Of a stretch of 64,000 nucleotides of DNA, positions 57,650-64,000 are shown piece after piece. The DNA is from an uncultured Opitutia bacterium (GTDB taxonomy: Bacteria; Verrucomicrobiota; Verrucomicrobiia; Opitutales; Opitutaceae): NCBI GenBank assembly GCA_903827245.1, contig CAIKHO010000030.1, positions 103,743-167,742 of the forward strand. The letters are read 5' to 3'. A program made the translations under genes and the position numbers. The notes beneath the pieces were generated by a model. That model made no database searches. It had not been told where the DNA came from and saw only the letters and a program-made list of their open reading frames with translations. How positions within the stretch are numbered: the first letter of the stretch is position 1; every line of letters starts with the position of its first letter.

Positions 57650-58639
57650 ATGAAATACCTCCCCTTCCGACTGCTCCTCGCCCTCAGCCTGGCTTTTGCT
57701 GCGCTCGCCCCGGCTGTGCACGCCGCGGACCAGAAGCTCGTCGTCGCCATGTTGCCCAAGGCCAAGGGCAACGCCTACTTCATCTCCTGCAAGGCCGGCG
57801 CCGAGAAGGCCGCCAAGGAACTCGGTGTCACGCTGCTGTTTGACGGCCCGACCGATTCCAACGCCGCCAAGCAGAACGAGATCATCGAGAACTGGATCAC
57901 GCTCGGCGTCGACGTGATCGTCGCCGCCTGCGAAAACAAGGAGGGCATCTCCACCGCCCTCCGCAAGGCGCAGAAACAGGGCATCAAGGTCGTCACCTAC
58001 GATGCCGACGCGCTGCCGGACTCCCGCACGTTCTTCGTCAACCAGGCCACGCCCGAGGGCATCGGCTACTCGCTCATGGACGAGGCCGCCCGCCTCACCA
58101 ACAGCGAGGGTGAATTCGCCATCATCACCGCCAGCCTCACGGCCTCCAACCAGCGCGAGTGGATGAAGTACATCCAGGCCCGCCTGACCGAGAAGTACCC
58201 GAAGATGAAGCTCGTGCTGACCCGCCCCTGCGACGACCTGAAGGACAAGGCCCAGTCCGAGGCCACGGCGATGATGAGCGCCAACCCGAACCTGAAGCTC
58301 ATCATGGCCATCTGCTCGCCCGGGGTCCCCGGCGCCGCCGAAGCGGTGAAGCAGGCCGGCAAGACCGGCAAGGTGAAGGTCATCGGTCTCGGTCTGCCCA
58401 ACGAGAACAAGCGCTACGTCCACGAAGGCGTGACCGACAGCGTCATCCTCTGGAACACCATGGACCTCGGCTACCTCAGTACCTACGCCGGCGTGGCCGT
58501 CGCCAAGAACGAGCTGAAGCCCGGCGCCAAGAGCTTCAAGGCCGGCACGCTCGGTACCTTCGAGATCCAGGGCGACAATATCCTCCTCGGAAAGCCCTTC
58601 ATCTTCAACCAGGGCAACATCGACCAGTTCGACTTCTAA
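57650..58639 (+). CDS. Periplasmic sugar-binding protein (rhamnose/AI-2 type)
   Basis: The protein has 329 residues with a signal peptide (to about residue 25, PAVHAADQK). The fold of periplasmic-binding protein family 4 is shown by VVAMLPKAKGNAYFISCKAG, GVTLLFDGPTDSNAAKQNEI, VVTYDADALPDSRTFFVNQA and LWNTMDLGYLSTYAG. The FDGPT, NQAT-EGIG and FIFNQGNIDQFDF blocks resemble RhaS/LsrB. Since no AI-2 kinase or LsrR is nearby but GH106-like enzymes are in the window, L-rhamnose is the favoured ligand. It ends the operon. Confidence 0.88.
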   Translation: MKYLPFRLLLALSLAFAALAPAVHAADQKLVVAMLPKAKGNAYFISCKAGAEKAAKELGVTLLFDGPTDSNAAKQNEIIENWITLGVDVIVAACENKEGISTALRKAQKQGIKVVTYDADALPDSRTFFVNQATPEGIGYSLMDEAARLTNSEGEFAIITASLTASNQREWMKYIQARLTEKYPKMKLVLTRPCDDLKDKAQSEATAMMSANPNLKLIMAICSPGVPGAAEAVKQAGKTGKVKVIGLGLPNENKRYVHEGVTDSVILWNTMDLGYLSTYAGVAVAKNELKPGAKSFKAGTLGTFEIQGDNILLGKPFIFNQGNIDQFDF

Positions 58640-58667
58640 GCCGGTCCGGGACGTTTTCGCCCCTCCC

Positions 58668-58704
58668 ACGCGCGCCTTCCTCCCGGAAGCGCGCGTTTTG
58701 CTTT
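58668..58704 (+). terminator. Rho-independent terminator of the sugar ABC operon
   Basis: A stem ACGCGCGC/GCGCGCGT, extended by TTCC/GGAA after one bulged base, with loop TCCC, is followed by TTTTGCTTT. It lies 29 bases after the binding-protein stop. Confidence 0.75.
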
Positions 58705-58788
58705 CGTAGGGGCGTTCCTCGCGGACGCCCGGCTTGAGTTTCGCGCATCCGCCGTCGCCCGGGCTCTGGCGGACTAGGAGCAGCTGCA

Positions 58789-59367
58789 TCAGCCTTGGGC
58801 CTCGCGATGGAAGCCGATCCTGCGTTTGGGCGGCTCGTGGGGCGGGTTCAGGAGCGGCATAAGCTTTTCGACGACATCCTGCAGTACCACATCGTGCTCC
58901 AGCAGCTTCTTGTCGATATGGGCAAGGCGCTTGAGAATGACGGCGTGGGAGAGCAGCTCCTCCCGCATCCGGACAAACGCGCGCACGACATAGACGCTCA
59001 TCGCGACCGCCCGCGGGCTGCGAAGGATGGAGGCCGCCATGATGGCGCCGTGCTCAGTGAAAACGAGGGCCGGCTTTCGGCGCCCACCGCGGCCTTTTAA
59101 GGTCACAACTTGTGACCTTAAAGCACCGCGTTCCTTGGGCTTTGATATCACAATTTGTGATATCAAACGGGCGTGCTCCTCGTGATCGATCTCGAAGACA
59201 AAATCGACCGGAAAGCGGTTTCGATTCCGCCTGACAGCCTGATTGAAAGCCATCGTGGTCACGCCGTAGAGCCTGGCGAGGTCGCTATCCAGCATCACCC
59301 GCCGGCCGCGGAGGATGTGGATGGGAGGGAGATCGGAGTTGGTGTTCATATCCTCTAAAACGCACAA
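58789..59367 (-). CDS. ORF6N-domain protein with two coding palindromes
   Basis: The protein has 192 residues (an ATG at 59349 is an alternative start). The ORF6N DNA-binding domain covers about 12-120: IHILRGRRVMLDSDLARLYG, FNQAVRRNRNRFPVDFVFEI, then an insert LISQIVISKPKERG-ALRSQVVTLKG, then FTEHGAIMAASILRSPRAVA. A coiled-coil C-terminus (LAHIDKKLLEHDVVLQDVVE) follows. ORF6N/KilA-N-type proteins are common on phages and mobile elements and bind DNA. The insert is encoded by two 27-bp palindromes (59096 and 59141) 45 bp apart, so the two SQ-V-K peptides are repeat copies. Confidence 0.87.
   Translation of the reverse strand: MCVLEDMNTNSDLPPIHILRGRRVMLDSDLARLYGVTTMAFNQAVRRNRNRFPVDFVFEIDHEEHARLISQIVISKPKERGALRSQVVTLKGRGGRRKPALVFTEHGAIMAASILRSPRAVAMSVYVVRAFVRMREELLSHAVILKRLAHIDKKLLEHDVVLQDVVEKLMPLLNPPHEPPKRRIGFHREAQG
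59096..59122. repeat. 27-bp palindrome 1 inside the ORF6N gene
   Basis: A perfect 13-bp inverted repeat around one central base: TTTAAGGTCACAA, C, TTGTGACCTTAAA. It encodes part of LRSQVVTLKG. Core shared with palindrome 2: TCACAA-N-TTGTGA. Confidence 0.9.
59141..59167. repeat. 27-bp palindrome 2 inside the ORF6N gene
   Basis: A perfect 13-bp inverted repeat around one central base: TTTGATATCACAA, T, TTGTGATATCAAA. It encodes part of ISQIVISK. Its start is exactly 45 bp (15 codons) from palindrome 1, keeping the reading frame. Confidence 0.9.
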
Positions 59368-59446
59368 ACCACCCCCAATCTTTCACCCAATCGTCGTCCG
59401 CCCGCGCCTTTTCGTAGGGGCACACCTCGCGTACGCTCGGATTGAA

Positions 59447-59553
59447 TTTCGCGCGGAGCCGCAGTGACGCGGAGAGACAATCCGCGTGGATTGCTCAGCG
59501 TCACCACGCCTCCCTGTCCGCCATAGCCTTAGCGACGGCGGACGCGCGAAACA
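59447..59553. repeat. Palindromic repeat family H, copy
   Basis: The outer arms TTTCGCGCGGAGCCGCAGTG and CGGACGCGCGAAAC are inverted and inner arms GTGACGCGGAG and CAGCGTCAC add to it. Nearly the same flank (CTCCCTGTCCGCCATAGC) recurs in the copy at 62319. Confidence 0.75.
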
Positions 59554-59567
59554 TTCCGTGATCCGGA

Positions 59568-60137
59568 CTACAGCTTCCTGGTTTCCAGCACCGCCCTGCT
59601 CGTCTCGGTGAAGGTGAATGACACCTCGGTCGTCATCTCGCGTTTCTCCTCGGACGTGAGCGACCAGATCGTTGCGCCGCCCTCCTGGCGCGGCTCGAAG
59701 TGCCGCATTTCGGCCGGATTGAATTTCCACTTGGACATCGCCACTTCGGCCGCCGCCTGGAACTTGGCGGAGAACGGACCGCCAAAAGGAATCCCGGCCA
59801 TACTCGGCCGAACGTCCACCACACGCCCATCCGTGCCAATCGTGATCTCCAGCACCACGGTGACCCGGCCCGCATGCGCCGCCAAGGCGGCGGACGGATA
59901 AACCGGGACCACCAGCGGTCCATCCGGCATCGCCTGCATGAAAACATCCTTCGGCTCGGACCCTGTGAGCACGGCCTGGCCTTCGCTGATGCGAGTTCCG
60001 GCTGGTCGCTTCAGGAACTCGAACGAACCTTGGCCACTTGCGGCCGGGACCTCAATTTGGTGACAGCCCGAAAGAGTCAGGAGGCCAAGACAGCAGAGCC
60101 TAAAAAGGGCAGACCCTCGGGAAAAGTCATGATTCAT
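59568..60137 (-). CDS. TonB C-terminal-domain lipoprotein
   Basis: The protein has 189 residues with a lipobox (LGLLTLSGCHQIEV). After a short N-region the TonB-C-like domain reads VVPVYPSAALAAHAGRVTVV, LEITIGTDGRVVDVRPSMAG, AAAEVAMSKWKFNPAEMRHF and the C-terminal strand MTTEVSFTFTET. The WKF motif is conserved. It is anchored by lipid instead of a transmembrane helix. It overlaps the stop of the gene at 60134 by four bases (ATGA), so it is the last gene of the sigma-TonB operon. Its role may be in the same envelope pathway as the sigma factor's own TonB domain. Confidence 0.82.
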   Translation of the reverse strand: MNHDFSRGSALFRLCCLGLLTLSGCHQIEVPAASGQGSFEFLKRPAGTRISEGQAVLTGSEPKDVFMQAMPDGPLVVPVYPSAALAAHAGRVTVVLEITIGTDGRVVDVRPSMAGIPFGGPFSAKFQAAAEVAMSKWKFNPAEMRHFEPRQEGGATIWSLTSEEKREMTTEVSFTFTETSRAVLETRKL

Positions 60138-60976
60138 GGCCGTGCCGCCGCGTTGGATGATGAAGCGGCGACTGCCCGTAAATATTTGTCCACCACGTCG
60201 GAAGAAACCTCAAAACCCCAGCCGGCCGAACCCTGCCTCAGCGTGAGCTTTGTGCTCTTCGTCGCGCCGTCGGCATTCTGCAGCTTGAGCTGCACGACGG
60301 CCACATCTGGATTCACCGGGATGCCGGGTCCTTCCAACGGTGCGCTGACCTGCATGGCCTGCATCGAACTCAGCGGCAGATCCTTCATCGCGAGCATCGC
60401 CATCATCCGCTCCGGGGTCCCGAGCGAAGCCCGGATTTGTTCGGGCAACCCGGCTAGGGCTGACTCCACCTTCGCCCGCCCTTCCGTATTCAGGTACATC
60501 ATCCCGGCCAGGGTGTTGAGCTCTCCTCCGGCCGCCGCCCACAGCGCCGTCTCGACGGCGGCTGCCGGCGTGGCCCGCCCGACGTTTTTCCAATCGTGGG
60601 CCGGGATCATGGCGTCCGCAGGGGTTTCGGCCGCCAATGCGACCGATTCGCTCCGCGGCAGTTCGGCCGGCGCCTGTTCCCTGGCCTTGAGCGCATCGAT
60701 CTCGCCCCGCAGGCGGACGACCGCCGCATGGTCGACGCGAAGGCGTTCCAAGTCCGCGTTTGGGAGCAAGCCGGACGAAATATTCCGGTTTTCCGACTGC
60801 AACCGGGCCACCTCGTGTTGCCGGACTACACGCAGCAATTCAACCTCACTGCGCAGTTCCGTTCCGATCCGTCGTTGCACCGCAAGGATGGTGCCGGCGG
60901 CAAACGCCAGCAATCCAGCGATGATCCATCTTCGCCCAATCACGCGCTTCATCGGGGAGTCAGCGCTGGACGTCAT
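60134..60976 (-). CDS. Single-span membrane protein with coiled coil, unknown
   Basis: The protein has 280 residues. One membrane helix near the N-terminus (WIIAGLLAFAAGTILAVQ) is followed by a coiled coil (about 45-100, rich in E/R/L, e.g. LERLRVDHAAVVRLRGEIDAL) and a C-terminal domain with TPAAAVETALWAAAGGELNT and AVVQLKLQNADGATKSTKLT. The second domain resembles a conserved region seen in Verrucomicrobia membrane proteins, without a name known to me. It overlaps both neighbours by four bases (ATGA each side), so the three genes are surely cotranslated. It could be a partner or regulator of the sigma factor. Confidence 0.8.
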   Translation of the reverse strand: MTSSADSPMKRVIGRRWIIAGLLAFAAGTILAVQRRIGTELRSEVELLRVVRQHEVARLQSENRNISSGLLPNADLERLRVDHAAVVRLRGEIDALKAREQAPAELPRSESVALAAETPADAMIPAHDWKNVGRATPAAAVETALWAAAGGELNTLAGMMYLNTEGRAKVESALAGLPEQIRASLGTPERMMAMLAMKDLPLSSMQAMQVSAPLEGPGIPVNPDVAVVQLKLQNADGATKSTKLTLRQGSAGWGFEVSSDVVDKYLRAVAASSSNAAARP

Positions 60977-62268
60977 TTTTCGTTGATTGAGAAGACGAGC
61001 TTCACGTCAATTTGCGTGGTGACGGGCTGCCCGTTTTTTTGCCCGGGCTCGAATTTCCATTGCTTCACCGCCTGCACCGCTGCGTCGTCAAATTCGACGC
61101 GACTGGAATGGATCGGGGTCGCATCGGTCACGTTGCCCTTCGCATCAATCGTCATTCGGACCGTGACGTTGCCCGTGATCCCGTCCCGCCTCATTTCCAA
61201 AGGATATTGCGGCGTGGCCTGCGTCACCGGCTTGGGCATTTGGTCAAGCTGGGCCATCGGATAAATGCCTGCATCGGCTCCTCCCATCCCGACACCTTGC
61301 GCGTTGCGAATCCTCTGATTCGCCGCCGTCCGGGCCTGATCGGCAATGGCTCCGGCCTCGTCGCGCAGGCGTCCCATTTCCGCACCGTCGTCACGGTATT
61401 CAGCCAGCTCCGCCGCGATTGTCCGCAGCCGCTGGTTCTCCGCCAGCAGCTGAACCTCCGCCTGACTTGGGTTGCGCAGCGCTTCCAGTTCGCGAGTCAG
61501 ACTCCCATTGGCCTGCTGTTGCGCCACGATCCCGCCAGCCCCGGCGGCCAGCAGGCCGACGACGATTCCGATCTGAAGTTTGGTCATGCTCATAAAAACT
61601 GCCGCCACACCACTCATCGCCGCACCCGAGAGCGCGGTGCCGGTCACGGCTGCCGCCAATCCCGCCGGGGCCGAAACCGCCGCCTGGTTCGCCAAGGTGG
61701 CCGCCAGTACCGCCGTCGTCGACGTCACCCCGCGCCGCACCAGCCGCTCGCGCAGCTTGTCCAGTGCCCGGTCCACCCGCATCCGGGCGGCGTCCTCCGT
61801 GAGGCGCAGCTTCCTGCCGATGTCAGAAAACGGCCGGCCCTCGAAGAAACGCAGCATGACCGCGTCCCGGTCGCCGTCGTTCAGTTCGCTCATGACCTGG
61901 TCCAGCACGGGGCGGAGTTTTTCCGCGTCCATATCGGCATCGGGGCTGTTCGAGAGTTCATGCATGGTTTGGGCCTCCTGTTCGCGCGCATGCCGCCGGC
62001 GCTCGGACCGCATTACGTCGATGGCGGCGAATTGCGTGCTGCGGTAAAGCCATCCGCTCAGCACGGGATGCCGCGACAGCGCCCCCGCCTTGCGCGCGAG
62101 ACCTGTAAACACCGTCTGCGCCACATCCTCGGCCAGGTGCGCATCACCTTCCACCTGCCGCAGCGCCACCGAATAGACCAAGGGGAGATGCCGCTGCACC
62201 AGCTCGGCAAAAGCCGCCTCTGAGCGTTCCTCGGCATAACGACGGAGCAATTCGGCATCCTCGGTCAT
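60973..62268 (-). CDS. ECF sigma factor fused to membrane helix, coiled coil and TonB C-terminal domain
   Basis: The protein has 431 residues. Sigma region 2 is at about 10-95 (HLAEDVAQTVFTGLARKAGA, SGWLYRSTQFAAIDVMRSER); region 4 is at about 120-178 (FSDIGRKLRLTEDAARMRVD). An Ala/Gly-rich linker and a membrane helix (about 229-250, LQIGIVVGLLAAGAGGIV) lead to a coiled coil (256-312) and a TonB C-terminal domain (about 340-431: ATPQYPLEMRRDGITGNVTV, AVKQWKFEPG, VKLVFSINE). The domain order places sigma in the cytoplasm and TonB-C in the periplasm. No anti-sigma gene is adjacent, so regulation may act through the tail. First gene of an operon with overlapping ATGA junctions. Confidence 0.87.
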   Translation of the reverse strand: MTEDAELLRRYAEERSEAAFAELVQRHLPLVYSVALRQVEGDAHLAEDVAQTVFTGLARKAGALSRHPVLSGWLYRSTQFAAIDVMRSERRRHAREQEAQTMHELSNSPDADMDAEKLRPVLDQVMSELNDGDRDAVMLRFFEGRPFSDIGRKLRLTEDAARMRVDRALDKLRERLVRRGVTSTTAVLAATLANQAAVSAPAGLAAAVTGTALSGAAMSGVAAVFMSMTKLQIGIVVGLLAAGAGGIVAQQQANGSLTRELEALRNPSQAEVQLLAENQRLRTIAAELAEYRDDGAEMGRLRDEAGAIADQARTAANQRIRNAQGVGMGGADAGIYPMAQLDQMPKPVTQATPQYPLEMRRDGITGNVTVRMTIDAKGNVTDATPIHSSRVEFDDAAVQAVKQWKFEPGQKNGQPVTTQIDVKLVFSINEK

Positions 62269-62318
62269 GGTCTTTCACCATAATACCGGCACCGACCCCA
62301 AAACCGAACAAAGAATTA

Positions 62319-62424
62319 TTTCGCGCGGAGTCGCAGGCACGCAGAGCAATTCCATCGGATTCTTCTCTGCGTCCCTGCGCCTCCCTGTCCGCCATAGCGT
62401 TGGCGACGGTGGATGCGCGAAACA
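62319..62424. repeat. Palindromic repeat family H, copy
   Basis: The arms TTTCGCGCGGAGTCGCAGGC and GGATGCGCGAAAC are inverted, with inner GGCACGCAGAG/CTCTGCGTCCC pairing. It lies upstream of the sigma-TonB operon. Confidence 0.75.
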
Positions 62425-62461
62425 ATCCGGACTACGGCTCCGACCGGGCCGGATCAGGCCG

Positions 62462-63463
62462 CTATGGATTTGCCGGGGGCGTCAACAGCTCCGGATGGCC
62501 GGCGCGCGCCGCATGCTGTTGCAGCAGGGTCTTGGTGGATTCCGACCCATCGTAGGCGAGCAGCCGTGCGGTCAGCGCCTGGGCGTGCACCAGATCGCCA
62601 GCGCCCGCCAAGACCTCGATATCCGTGACCGTGGTTTTAACGACGCTGTCCCGCATCATCTTTCGCATCGGGTCGGCATTCGGCATCGCCGCGATTTCCG
62701 GTCGCTCACGCGTCATGATTTCAAACAGGGAACTCATCGAGCCATAGGGCCTGCCCTCCAAGGCCGCATCGTAGCGCTGGGCGGCAACAAAAGAATCATA
62801 GGCGCCGCTGGCCAGGGTGCGGCGCCGGCGATCTCCCTCCGGCAGTTGGTCGTATAATTCCATATTGCGCGCATCGTCCCCGAGCGTGCGGTTGAGGGCC
62901 GCAAACTCCGATGCCGCATCGAAATCGTTTTCACTCGCAAGCATCCGTGCTTCGACTTGGTCACGCCGATCCCGCAATGCCGCCAGCGCCTGGGGATACA
63001 GTGCGCCAAGCTTGCCAATGTCCGCGACCAGGCCGCTAAGGCGCACGGCGTTCAGGTTGGCCGCCTGCTTCATGCCGACATCGTAGCACCAAAGAAATTC
63101 CTTGAGCGCGGCTTCATACTGTCCGCCCTTGGCCAAGACCTGCGCCTGCCTGTAGCGAGCCTGCACGGCGGCGATCGTGATTGGCGCGGCTTTGGTGGCA
63201 TCGGTTGCGGCGTGCGCGGCCGCGGCGGATTGCACGGCTTTGAGCACCGCCGCCCGGTCCCGGGCCGCCGCCTCCACACGCCGCTCAGCTTCGGCGAGTC
63301 GCAGCTGTAGATTCACCTGTTGCGCCCGCAGATTTCCGAGACGCTCCGTTGCCGCGGCAAATTCGGTCTGTGCCTGGTGGGCCGCGGAGAATTGATAATA
63401 GGCCGTGCCCAAAGCGACCAGCGCCAGCACGGCAATGACGGTGTTCGTTTTGCGATCAATCAT
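62462..63463 (-). CDS. Single-span membrane protein with coiled coil, TPR-like tail
   Basis: The protein has 333 residues from ATG 63463 (an upstream in-frame extension reads as noncoding). One membrane helix (VIAVLALVALGTAYYQFS) is followed by a long coiled coil (about 35-105) and helical repeats (YRQAQVLAKGGQYEAALKEF, DFDAASEFAALNRTLGDDAR) that look TPR-like. The last 60 residues (EVLAGAGDLVHAQALTARLL, GHPELLTPPANP) are shared with the protein encoded just upstream. Function unknown; probably an envelope protein. Confidence 0.78.
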   Translation of the reverse strand: MIDRKTNTVIAVLALVALGTAYYQFSAAHQAQTEFAAATERLGNLRAQQVNLQLRLAEAERRVEAAARDRAAVLKAVQSAAAAHAATDATKAAPITIAAVQARYRQAQVLAKGGQYEAALKEFLWCYDVGMKQAANLNAVRLSGLVADIGKLGALYPQALAALRDRRDQVEARMLASENDFDAASEFAALNRTLGDDARNMELYDQLPEGDRRRRTLASGAYDSFVAAQRYDAALEGRPYGSMSSLFEIMTRERPEIAAMPNADPMRKMMRDSVVKTTVTDIEVLAGAGDLVHAQALTARLLAYDGSESTKTLLQQHAARAGHPELLTPPANP

Positions 63464-63515
63464 GAATGGATTTCGAGGACGAGTGGCCGGGCGACAAAGA
63501 ATCAAACGGGACGGC

Positions 63516-64000
63516 TTAAGGTTGGGACAGGCTCGTGAGCAATTCCGGATGGCCGGCGCGTTCGAGACGTTTCCCGAGCGCGGCTTTCGTCTCCTCCGAA
63601 CCATCGTATGCCAGCAGCCGGCCCGCGAGTTCGCGGGCGTGGGCAAGATCGCCATTGCCGGCCAGCACCTCGATATTCTGCGTCGTGGTTTCGACCAGGA
63701 ACTCACGATTGGACTTTTGTTGTTTTTCCGCATTCGGTCCCGTTGCCTGGCCGGCGCGGTCCTGCAAAAGCTCAAAATTGGAGCTCATCATCGCATAAGG
63801 TTCGGCCAGCGCCGCATCAGCATAGCGTTGGGCCGCGACCAACTGGGTGCGGGCGTAGATGGGACAGCGGCGCGCTGTCTCATCATCGGCCTGCGCAACC
63901 TCGGCCCCGCACGCCGGGCAGGCCGAAGGAAAACGGTAGGACTGGCTGGCGGCCGGCCTCCGGGCGAGGTTCACGCCCACGATGGCAGGAATGACCTCGC
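63516..64000 (-). pseudogene. Chimera: ligA fragment fused to a tail paralogous to the next gene; cut by the window edge
   Basis: The frame enters from beyond 64000. The first visible residues (EVIPAIVGVNLARR, then FPSACPACGAEVAQ, ETARRCP) match the central part of NAD-dependent DNA ligase: the IPxV strand and the zinc-finger ligands C-x2-C and the third Cys. The fourth Cys and the HhH and BRCT domains are absent. From about 63860 the frame continues as YARTQLVAAQRYADAALAEP and NIEVLAGNGDLAHARELAGR, GHPELLTSLSQP, which is clearly paralogous to the C-terminal third of the protein at 62462. There is no stop at the junction. It could be a deletion fusing ligA to a tandem duplicate, or an assembly error. 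The ligase activity would be lost. Confidence 0.7.

Noticed and set aside
53879..58639. Quorum-sensing (AI-2) uptake operon
   Set aside because: No lsrK, lsrR, lsrF or lsrG-like gene is adjacent; the family cannot be separated from rhamnose importers by eye.
59096..59167. CRISPR-like repeat-spacer pair
   Set aside because: Only two units, each a perfect palindrome inside a coding sequence, with no cas genes.

Overview
This window looks like a chromosomal segment from a free-living, high-GC, Gram-negative bacterium of the Verrucomicrobiota, most likely near Opitutaceae. That is an inference from gene content: ECF sigma factors with long membrane extensions, DUF1552/DUF1592 pairs, DUF1080 and TIGR03067-type proteins, GH106-like enzymes, and intergenic space packed with long palindromic repeats. 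No rRNA, CRISPR array, complete prophage, insertion sequence or transposase was seen.

Layout. 0-4 kb: a TonB-like protein, a methyltransferase and two exported proteins. 3.8-7.7 kb: a tightly coupled minus-strand operon (GH63-like hydrolase, two tandem amidohydrolases, a Rieske protein). 8-13.6 kb: a sigma factor with a membrane extension, a DUF1080 protein, an ABC exporter and a small membrane protein. 14-26 kb: secreted catabolism, with a NIPSNAP protein, a GH106-like rhamnosidase, an FG-GAP propeller protein, a stand-alone rhamnogalacturonan-acetylesterase-type binding domain, a zinc alcohol dehydrogenase, a YVTN propeller and a cytochrome/PQQ-type protein. 26-34.3 kb: housekeeping and accessory enzymes, a second GH106-like protein and a secreted esterase. 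34.5-40.2 kb: a decayed patch with a frameshifted SDR gene, an AraC-type pseudogene with three lesions, tRNA-Asn, another frameshifted gene, a small HTH gene and a fliM fragment. 40.3-44.9 kb: a hybrid histidine kinase fused in frame to a truncated cytochrome bd subunit I, followed by intact cydB and a phosphatase. 45-52 kb: aldo/keto reductase and a DUF1552/DUF1592 pair. 52-58.7 kb: an MFS transporter and a complete sugar ABC importer of the rhamnose/AI-2 subfamily. 58.8-64 kb: an ORF6N protein carrying two matched palindromes, a three-gene sigma-TonB operon, and two paralogous membrane proteins, the last fused to a ligA fragment.

How the genes work together. The GH106-like enzymes, propeller protein, acetylesterase-type binding domain, esterase, hexuronate-like MFS transporter and rhamnose-type ABC importer fit breakdown of pectin side chains (rhamnogalacturonan) and uptake of the products. 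This is inferred from families and co-location only.

The strongest unexplained signals are: the kinase-CydA chimera; a second in-frame chimera (LigA fragment plus an unrelated tail) at the right edge; a sigma factor carrying its own TonB C-terminal domain in an overlapping operon; paired 27-bp palindromes inside the ORF6N gene; at least a dozen families of intergenic palindromes, including a 107-bp element present twice; and Arg/Gly-rich tracts shared by several secreted proteins. The chimeras and frameshifts could be true deletion scars or assembly errors; sequence alone cannot decide.
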